Below, piece after piece: positions 1-9,100 of a DNA stretch of 12,746 nucleotides. The DNA lies in NCBI GenBank assembly GCA_003573635.1, contig QUTJ01031559.1, positions 1 to 12,746 on the forward strand. The letters are read 5' to 3'. The notes below the pieces were generated by a model. It did not search any database and was not told the origin of the DNA. It saw nothing but the letters and a program-made list of their open reading frames with translations. Position 1 is the first letter of the stretch; the number at the start of each line of letters is the position of its first letter. Source of the stretch: Goniomonas avonlea (Eukaryota > Cryptophyceae > Goniomonadida > Goniomonadaceae). The position numbers and the translations under genes are program-made.

Positions 1-259
1 TGGGAAGGTGGACTTAACTCCGCCTCGAGAGCCCAGGGACGTGTCATCGCAACCGAGTGCAGTAAACCGCCGGGTAATTACGCTAGGGCTCCAATCGGGA
101 CTGACGGCTGCTTTTGTCTCAATTTTCGTGGTTTGTTTTGCTTTCTTTTCCTTCGTTTTCTTTTTTCTTCAATTTTCGAGACTCGTTACAAACCTGGAGC
201 CTGTGCGGCTATAATGCCATGTTGCCATTCTTTTCTTTTACAGGATTTGTCTTGACCGC
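1..259. other. Non-coding or unresolved left flank with T-rich tract
   Basis: No supported gene. The stretch 111-178 is strongly T-rich on the plus strand. A short plus-strand open frame (8-214) would be hydrophobic only because of this T tract, and it matches nothing I recognise. A polypyrimidine run ending TTTTACAG at about 230-243 looks like a plus-strand splice acceptor, but no coding sequence follows it convincingly. Confidence 0.5.
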
Positions 260-366
260 GTTTCGGGTTTCGGGTTTAGGGTTTAGGGTTGACAGGACCT
301 GAAACGAGTTTACGGTTTAGGGTTTTAGGGTTTAGGTTCAGTGTTCCTAAACACTAAACCCTAAAC
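260..366. repeat. Degenerate interstitial telomere-like repeats in opposed orientation
   Basis: TTTAGGG-type motifs run on the plus strand at 260-290 and 313-336 (including TTTCGGG and TTTTAGGG variants). They are followed within 10 bases by the reverse orientation (CCTAAACACTAAACCCTAAA) at 346-365. The G-rich then C-rich order on one strand is a head-to-head arrangement. Confidence 0.75.
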
Positions 367-456
367 TATGAACCCTGAATTGGATCTCAAATCACGGTCT
401 AGGATCACGATCACCCATCCTGGCGCCGCTGACCCTCATGGCTCCAGTTGAGGATT

Positions 457-540
457 AGTTGAGGACCGTTCTTATTTGGGAAAGTTGAGGACTGTTTTTA
501 TTTGGGAATGCTCTAGTTGAAAACTGTTTTCATTTGGGAA
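457..540 (+). repeat. Tandem repeat, about 3 units of 26-32 bp
   Basis: Three copies of AGTTGAGGACTG followed by T-rich sequence and ATTTGGGAA start at 457, 483 and 515. The second and third are separated by an extra TGCTCT spacer. The third copy has diverged most (AGTTGAAAACTG). No coding potential is seen. Confidence 0.75.
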
Positions 541-592
541 TGACTCATGGAACATGCAGAAGAAGGCGTCAGTATAGGGCTCAGGTAACCGA

Positions 593-620
593 AACCTAAA
601 TCCTAAACCCTAAACCCTAA
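593..620 (-). repeat. Telomere-like repeat adjoining the gene 3' end
   Basis: Plus strand reads CCTAAATCCTAAACCCTAAA then CCCTAA, about three and a half units of the C-rich telomere strand. It lies 38 to 65 bases beyond the stop codon of the large gene, so it would fall in, or just past, the 3' untranslated region. Confidence 0.75.
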
Positions 621-657
621 TGGGGATATTCCAAGCTTAGCTGCTGTAGAGCTCACT

Positions 658-876
658 CTACATGCTCATCATGCCACCGGAAGGATCACTAGCACTGTCC
701 AGTAACCCAGACCCGTCCATTACGTGAGTACTTGGCGCAGCTTCAGGAGAAGATTGCACTCGCTGTTTCATTGGGTTACGTTTGAGGGATCTCTCTTTGG
801 ACGCAACAGGGCTGCCTAGTGGTGTAAGTTCATAAGCATTTTTAGGGTTGAGACTTTCCAAGAGGGCACCTCCTGC
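658..876 (-). CDS. Exon 32: C-terminal end of the tail, stop codon TAG at 658-660
   Basis: It encodes 72 residues plus stop, with Ser/Pro and Lys/Arg patches (LTPLGSPVASKERSLKR) like the upstream tail, ending in GGMMSM. The acceptor is part of an ACAAG-GCAG tandem: only the AAG site keeps this frame with exon 31. The CAG four bases later would give 18 codons and a stop. AAG would be the only non-CAG acceptor in the gene, which lowers confidence. The composition fits a continuation of the tail. No clear AATAAA lies between the stop and the telomere-like repeat at 620. Confidence 0.6.
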   Translation of the reverse strand, partial: AGGALLESLNPKNAYELTPLGSPVASKERSLKRNPMKQRVQSSPEAAPSTHVMDGSGLLDSASDPSGGMMSM

Positions 877-3800
877 CTTGTAAAAAACCGTCATCACATC
901 AAGAGATGTGCCATTGCATGATGACGGAGTTGAACAGTCGCACTAGATTCCAGCAGTGTGACACAAGCAGCACAAAAAAGATGGAGAGCGGATTGCGAGA
1001 GAGAAAGACACACACCTGGCCTTTCGCGCGCAATCCAGCCAAAATTCCTCCCGATTTGGGTCCCTTCGAGCGCAGAGTGACACCATCTGCAAAGGCGGCG
1101 GCTGGAGGTGCAGAATAGGGTCCTGAGTTGAGAGCAGCAGGCGTGGCTACTGATGCCCAATCTGGCGTCGCGGCTTCCAAGGGCGGCGGCACTGCGTACA
1201 TCTCGGCCAGCGGGGAGTAGGGGGCGGGCGACCCAGAACGTGGTCCCGTGGACGTGCCACGGTCGCGGGAGGGAGAGACGCCCGGGCCAGCACGAGAGCC
1301 CGCCAGAGCTTCCTGCAGCGGCGAGTACCGGGCACTTGAGTGGAAGGAGGCAGCATAGTCGTCCCCGTGCGCCGACAGTCTTGGTGACTCGCGGTGCCCG
1401 AGCCCGTTGGACGGCGGGCCAGCATACCCCAGGAGTCGGGGTGAATGCTGGGCCTGCCCACCGGAATGCAACTCAGCAAGCAGCGAGGCACGCTCAGGGG
1501 TGGTTCCAGACAGCCTTCCAGAATACAAGTCCATCCGAGGGGAAAAACTTGTGTCAGGCTCGACTGAGACCCTCGCGGGGGGCAGGTCGACAGGGAACGC
1601 TGCAGACTCAGACGAGGGCACGGCGTACGGTGAGTGCCGCGGCGGTGACAGCGTAGTGGACGCAAACAGGCCGCTGAGGCCTGGGAAAGACGAAGCTGAC
1701 ACCTCGGATGTGCTCAATGTGTTGGCGGCGGCAGACGCGGGGAGGTTGAGCGGCAGCGAAAACACATCAAGTCTTGGATGGAGCGAGGCCGTGTCTACCG
1801 GCGGCAGGGTGACCGGCGACACATTCACGTTGTCTGGCATGCTTCGAACCTGTCACACCTGTCATACTACGACGTCGCACTTCTCTTACACTCCAGTGTG
1901 ATACTTCAGAATCAAAGCGTGAGGTATGCATGTGGAGCGCAAAAAAACAGCACACTGCCTGACGTGCGAAACTTAACAGCAGCAAAAAGTCGAGGCGAGC
2001 CCAAGAACAACTCAGTGACAGCTCAGGGTCAAGTCGATGACTTACCGTGTCAAACGTCGGGCTGAGAGCACGCCGAGTTGGCGGCTTAGATGCCCCCGGA
2101 GTCGACAGCCCAGGGTCAGCTCCCTTGTCCGCGGCCGCCTCCTCGTTGGGAGGGAACACCGTGGCGAAGTCGAGGAGAGGCGCCGGCCTTTCCTTCGGAG
2201 GCGACTTCAACGTTGGCGCAGCGAACAGTGTGTCTGCGTCTCAGTTAGAGTTGAGAAGAAAAATGGGACAATTGCGAATCGAAGGTGAGTTCGCCTCGGT
2301 CTCGCAAGAACTACGTTCAAAGGAAAAGGGATCACCAGTGCCTACAAGGTCGGTGTGCGAGGAGTTGACGCTCTGCGGTGTGAAGGCTGGTCTGTCAGAC
2401 TCAGGCAGCGCAGGTTGCGACGGCGGCGATCGCTTGGGCACAGCCAGCGGGCTGTGCGACAAGTGCGGCGAAGGAAACACGAGCGCCGGTGGCGGGTCAG
2501 ACTTGAGAGGAGTGTTGAGAGGCTTTTTCGGGAGGGCAGCCTCCGCTGTATCTGATGCAGAACTCTGCGAAGAAAACAAGATTAGGCACAGGGTCATGGC
2601 GATCACGCTAACACACGTGGAGAGACCCACATGCCGCGCACACGCACACGCGCACGACACGCGCGCACACGGAACACACACAGGCGCACCGGGTGCGAGG
2701 GACGGTCCCGGTTGGACCTTGCCATTTTCTTTGCTTCGCTATCATGGTACTTCTTGGCAGCAAAGACGAGCAAGCCAGCACCCGCCACCGAGCCGATGAC
2801 TATACCAGCGATGGCCCCGCCAGAGAGACCGTCACTCTCAGTGTCGTCTCGACTTGCACCCGGCGTTGGCGAGGCCGGGAGCGTCGACGGAGTCACCTGC
2901 GAGAGAGACCGTCACCGTCGGCGTCGTCGATGGAGAGGTTGGGAGCGCCAAAACAACGTCACGACGCAACACTTGTCTCTGACGACACTGGGTCGCAACA
3001 CTTGTCTCTGACGTTTTGTGACAGGGCACTCTTGGACGTCTTGTGACAAAGCACTCTTGGACGAGACAAGTCACTCGACCGGCGAGAAAAGCACGCGGGA
3101 ATCACTCCAGTTGTGATTTGGCAGGTGTTACCTTGAAAGCAGCAAACTCTGTGAAGTGCGTGGTGGCTCCCTCCACCCGGTTGTTCCGCACAGTCTGTTG
3201 CCCCGGCAGCCGCATCCACGCACCCGACGTGAGGTTGAAGAAGTGAATCGCAATGCTTCCTCCATCAGCCACAGTGGCATTGCCTGTCGCAGCCAGTCGT
3301 TCGAATTGGCGGTGAAGGCTTCCAGTCAATGCAACACCACAAAAACACGCAGACACTCCAGACATACCGATTGCTAGGGAGAGGGCGACAGGCTTGGCGA
3401 AGTGCGCTCCGTCAGGCCGCAGGTCCATCACAGGGGAAAGAAACTCCAGAGTCTCGGACTGTGATGAGGGCGTCGCAGGTCGAGTGCTCTCAGCGTATTG
3501 GTCAACAGAAACTACCAAGTCGCCCCAGGTTGCGTCTGCATACAAAATTGAATCACTACAGGTGATCGGCGTGACGAGTGGGCTTTCAATGTGTTGACGT
3601 GTGTTGACACGTACACGAGGCCGCCGCCACAGAGGGAGGGAAACCACGGGGGACTGCAAAGGTCACAAGTGTGTTGATCTCCAACTTCTAAACCACACGC
3701 TCCAAGCGATGAGCAGGCCCAAAAGTGGGGCAACACGAGGGCATAGAGTGCTACATTGCACAGACGCAGTCATCGCCTCGGGGGGGGGGGGGGGGGGGGT

Positions 3801-6128
3801 CGCACTGGCTGGGAATGATATCATGAACTTTCCGTTGCCCAAAGCAAGCGAGCCACCAGAAGCAGCAGGCAGCAGCTTCTCTGCAGTCGCCTGACGAAAC
3901 ACTCAGTGAACAGACCGTCAGTGTCGTGCTCTCAGACATTGTGGTGGCGAGGACACGTTGGGAGGATTTAGCGCCGGTGTGTTTGTGAAGCTGGACTATA
4001 ACAACAAAACTGAGAGCGAATGGAAAACAAGAAGGTAGCAGGACCTGTGGGGCGAGAAGCAGTTCGCATCGGTCGCCTTTGTAGAACCTGCGGCAGACAC
4101 AGAGGCCTGACAAGGAGCAGTGGCCCGCGTCGTGACACCACTCCGTGCTCGGGGTTGACACGTCTGCAGGCAGCGCGGGCGACGAAAGCAATGGTGGCGA
4201 AAACAGAGGGGGCGAGGACGTGACGCAGATTCGCGAGCAGCTCGCTGCCCCTGGTGCTCCTCCTGCTCCTGCCTCGACACGTCACCCTGCTTGAAGAACG
4301 ATAATACAACCCGCGAGATGGCGGATGATGATGGAACAAGTCAAGCATGCATTCGAAAGGAATGAGAGACCTGAGGGTCTGGGCCAGTAGTGCTGAGCGC
4401 AGGTGCATGTCGAAGTGTACGCAGGCGCACGCGTGGAGCACGACCAGTTGGCCTCCACAGAGCACGCTGCACTGCACCCGTCGCCGCTTACTGCATTGCC
4501 GTCGTCGCCTGGATGGTGTGGGTGACAACCGCCAGATGGGAACAATGGCAACGCACAAGTTTCAGTGGCGGGGTCAAGCACGCCGTCGCCGCAGCCTTGA
4601 GTGGCAGCGCGCGGTGTGACGTAGTCGAACGTGAATGGTGACGCAATCGCTGCTCCTCCGACACCGACAACAACGGCAAGTCCGACCCCGGAGCCGGGCG
4701 CAACCTTGCAGGAGGCGCGGTGCGGTGAGACAACAGTGGGCGACCCACACAGTGTTGCGCCAATGCGCACTGACAGAGGAGCCGCCAGCATGTCCCCTGA
4801 GATAGCAATCTCGGTGCCGCCCGTGGTGAGGGAGTGGGCCGGCACAAAGCGGCCCACGCTTACCCACCCTGCTCGCAGCATGTCGCACGTGCACACAACT
4901 GCCGCAAGCAATCAGATCAGTAAGCCATGAAAGAAGTTCGCTCACCTTGGCAACTCGAGCTGGTGCATTGTTGGTACGCCGCTGGGTGACAGGCAAAGCC
5001 AGCCTCGGTGGTACAATTGCTGGAACAACCGTCACCCGACACAGTGTTCCCATCGTCGCAGTGTTCACTGCCAGCGACCACGCCGTCGCCGCATGTCACT
5101 GCGAGGCAAGGTAAGTGACACCACACGCGCATACGCACAGAGACAATGCGGTGAGTGCTGAAAGGGTGAATTGGGATAGCCTGAGATCATCGTAGGTCAC
5201 AATAACGCTTACATATCCAACCATACCATTTCTGTGATAATGATTCCCTCTCGGGGAGTGAATCCTTTCAATCCTTTCACTTTTGGAACGCGAAGCGAAG
5301 GAATGGAGTGGGTGGGGAAGGATATTTTAAAAAGGTCATTCTCTGCGACGAAACGCGGAGCGGTCGAAACCATTGATCCACATTAAACCCAAGGCACAGC
5401 TCCTCGTGGACCCACATTTATGTGGATAGAACTTTTGATCAAAATGGGGACACACCAGAGCAGACATCTGGCTGGGCACGGACGCAGGTCCAACCGCACT
5501 CGACGCGGCAGTTGGAAGAGCACCCGTCACCGTTCGCTCCATTGCCGTCGTCACACTGCTCGCCTCCGACCCTCCTCCCGTCACCGCATATGGGCTTGCA
5601 CGAATCCCCCAATGCTGGCCCAGGGACGCACACGTACCCAGACTCGACCTTGCAGTTGTATGAGCATCCTGCGGCGCTTGGCATCAGAAACAGTCTCAAC
5701 AAAACGGGAGAGCACCGACCTGAACGCTGTCTGTGCGCGCGCGTGTGTGTGAACTCAACTTCCACCACCCGATGATGTACGGAGTCTCGAATGTGGGCGT
5801 TGAGGGCATCAGATGACGATGTCAGACCATGTAGGGATAATTGTGAACCTCAACCACGATTGCCCGACATTGTCTGGCGTCGCGTGTGCATTGTCTGAAA
5901 ACGCTCGACATTCACAAATGCGAAACATTCTTCGCGGCTTCATTGTGGCAAAAAGTCTGCAAAGGTGCAAAGCTGCTTGGGTTGCGTACCGTCGAGGGGC
6001 GAGAGGTTGCCGTCGTCGCACTGTTCGCCGGGATCACGGACACCATTACCGCAGCGCGTGCACCTGTCAGGTCCGCCGCTCGGCGCGGTCGCGCAGTGGA
6101 AAGTGTCCTCCACGGTGCACGAGGAGGA

Positions 6129-6166
<38 letters not shown>

Positions 6167-9100
6167 TCTCTGCGACCGCGCGAGCGCCGTCGCCGCACAC
6201 ACTGTCGCAGCGAGACCTGCAGGGGGCGGTGAGCTCGTCAGTGTCTACCCAATAGCAACAGCGAACATGTCAACAAGAGTATCAGGGTTCTGCCTCAATC
6301 GCTGTCACTAGATGGGAGCGTACCCTGGTAAGCACAAGCCGGTGCTATGAAGAGAGCAAATGAAGCCTGCCTCGACAGTGCAGTCACTGGAGCAACCGTC
6401 TCCCGACGCCCCGTTGCCGTCGTCGCACGCTTCCGCTGCCACCTGGGGAAAGAAATCAGCACGCCCTGACTGCAGCTCTCTGTGTTGGGTTGTACGTGAA
6501 TGTAGTCGGGCGGTTGCCAGTGAGAGGGTCATCTCAGAGTATCGCGGCTGAGCAAGACATGCCACACCGATGCAGGAGTCACCAGCAGACAACGCGACAA
6601 AGAGGTGAGCACTCACGCTGGGCGAAGACACACCTGCTTGCCATCGCCACATATCGTTTCACAGCGAGTATGCCCTGGGGTTTGGCTCAGGCAGCGCCAC
6701 CCACATTCGACTGCGCACGTGCTGCTGCAGCCGTCGCCGTCTCTCTTGTTGCCGTCGTCGCACTGCTCGCTCCCCTGCACAATTGAATCGCCGCAGATGG
6801 CTGCGTCCCGCCGTGTCATTGCAAAACAGGCAAGAAGAGCAACGCTGAGTGGGATTAACAAGCCGTCACAATGGACTGATAGAATGCAAATGGTCCCGAT
6901 GAAAAACTCCGAGAGTGAGACGACACGGACGCATAAGGTACTGGGGACGGGACATGATGCTGAAGGGAGTGAATCAGCAAACTGTCACAAAAGGGATACA
7001 AGAGTGACGTGAAGATGCTGTCGCTACCTGTGCAGACAGTCGTGTCGCCACAGGCTGGGCCCCGCTGCAGACAGACAAAGCCTGGCTCGATGGTGCAGGA
7101 GGGCGAGCACCCGTCGCCCGCAACGGCGTTGCCGTCGTCGCATTGTTCCGAGGGCGCCTTGCGCCCGTCGCCGCACGTCACGGAGCAGCGACTGCCGGCG
7201 CACGCACTCGACGACGAGTTGCTGCTGTACTTGGAGCAGCGGAACCCGCACTCTGTGGTGCACGACGCAGAGCAGCCATCGTTGGAGATTTTGTTTCCAT
7301 CGTCGCACTGTTCGCCTGGCGCAAGGATCCCATCACCGCAGACGCCTGTCGGCACGCTGAGTCAACATCGCGCACGCGCCTCTGCCACGGTCAACCAAAC
7401 AGCAGTAGCGAAGAAAGGGAGCCAGAAAAAATACTCACTGGTGCATGTGTCGGAAGTACCCACACCACCACCTTGGCAAATAAAACCGCACTCCTGCTTG
7501 CAGTGCACTCCACAGCCGTCCCCAGGCACTGTGTTGCCATCGTCGCACTGTTCTGTACCCACACTGCAGATTGCCAAGGTCAGACTCCACAAGTACGGTT
7601 GTGACACTTGACAAGGAGTCACAAGTTGACCTCAAGCTTGGCGCACCGTTTACCGTCGCCGCAGATGGAAAAGCAGGAAGAGGCTGTACAATGCGCTCCG
7701 CCGAGGCAGGTGAACCCTGTCCGCAACGCCATGAGAACACAGCGCCCGCTGCCTGGCTAGTGTGCAAAGTAATGCGAGTGTCATATGAACAAACATCAAA
7801 CTCTTCTGTGAAGCCACGTGTGTGAATGGGATAAACCCTCGGGACGTGAGCAACCCCTTGGGCGGCCGTGCATACGGGAGCAAGTTTGAAAACGCTCTTG
7901 AACTGGGTTCTGACGTTAGGACACCGCATGTCAAATGACTGATCATGATGTGGGATTGTGTGTGGGATATTGTGTGCGAAACAGAGTGTACAAGGCGCAC
8001 CTGGTTCGACAGTGCAGGAGCGAGAGCAGCCGTCACCGTTGATCAAGTTGCCGTCGTCGCAGCCCTCGCCTTTGACAAGCTTGCCGTCGCCGCAGACAGA
8101 CTTGCAAACATCGTGGCCTCCAGGAGTGCCTGGTGCGCAAGCGTAGCCACACTCTTTCAGGCATGTAGCGCCGCACCCGTCGCCGAACGCTTGGTTGCCG
8201 TCGTCGCATTCTTCGCTGCCGACGCGTTGCCCGTCGCCACAGAGGCCTGCAGGCAGGGAGTGAATACCGAAAGTTGCAGCACAGGCTCTCAGGTTAGGCT
8301 GCAGTCACAATAAATCTACAGCAACGGAGGCAAGTGGGGACACAGAACGACGCACTGTTGCAAACTGATGTTCCGCAAAGCGGATTAGAACATTGGAAGC
8401 CTGGCTCGAGAAAGCATGTGGACGAGCAACCGTCGCCGCCAGCCACGTTGCCGTCATCACATTGTTCGACAACGGCCACCACTCCGTCACCACAGATTGC
8501 TGCGCGATCGGTCAGCAGCACTCTGGCGCATGCCCAATGCCGACAGTGCAGAATCACAGCCCGAGGAACGCTGCACCCCTCATCATCGATAAACCCACTA
8601 GACTAGAGGCAGGTGGACACACCTGCGCAAGAATCGGCTCCCCCAGCAGACACGGTACAGAGGAACCCACACTCGACAGCGCAACTGGCAGAACAGCCAT
8701 CGCCGGAGACTGTATTCCCATCATCACAAGCCTCGGGACCTGCACGCGTGCCATCGCCACACCCAGCTGTGTAGACAGTGTTACGCGGTGCACCACCACA
8801 ACACAGAAGCAACACACATGGAGCACGCGACGGCACAGCACACACAAATGCTCAGTGAGCACGGACCACACGCAAAGACTGTATGAAGAGCATACATTGT
8901 GGAAATAGTGCGCTGCAAGTTGAAAACACGCACATTTGCAGACATCGACTGAGGAAGGAGAGGATCGGTTGCAGGCAAAGCCCAGTTCCACTGTGCAGAC
9001 GGAGGAGCACCCATCTCGCGAGGCGCCGTTGCCGTCGTCGCACGTCTCGCCTCCAACCCGTTTCCCGTCTCCACCTGTTCCCTGTTTCAGTCCAGCGGCG

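Noticed and set aside
8-214. Small plus-strand open frame with a hydrophobic stretch
   Set aside because: The hydrophobicity comes from a T-rich tract and there is no family resemblance or supporting context.
2281-2292. Plus-strand GAAGGTGAGTTC resembling a strong splice donor
   Set aside because: It lies within a minus-strand intron (or a possible extension of exon 29) and there is no plus-strand gene to use it.
2047-2799. Plus-strand open frame of 250 codons
   Set aside because: It overlaps the minus-strand tail and transmembrane exons, whose splice joins and composition are convincing. The plus product has no recognisable domain and GC-rich DNA favours such shadows.
5940-6200. Separate small bacterial-type Cys-rich repeat genes on the minus strand
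   Set aside because: Each fragment ends at a splice donor and continues in phase in the next fragment. The intron-exon pattern is eukaryotic, so these are exons of one gene.
7009-7611. Plus-strand open frame of 200 codons with repeated QPSP..LPSSHCS segments
   Set aside because: It is the antisense reading of the minus-strand GDGC and CDDGN repeats. Its periodic motif follows the repeats exactly, and it runs across several well-supported introns.
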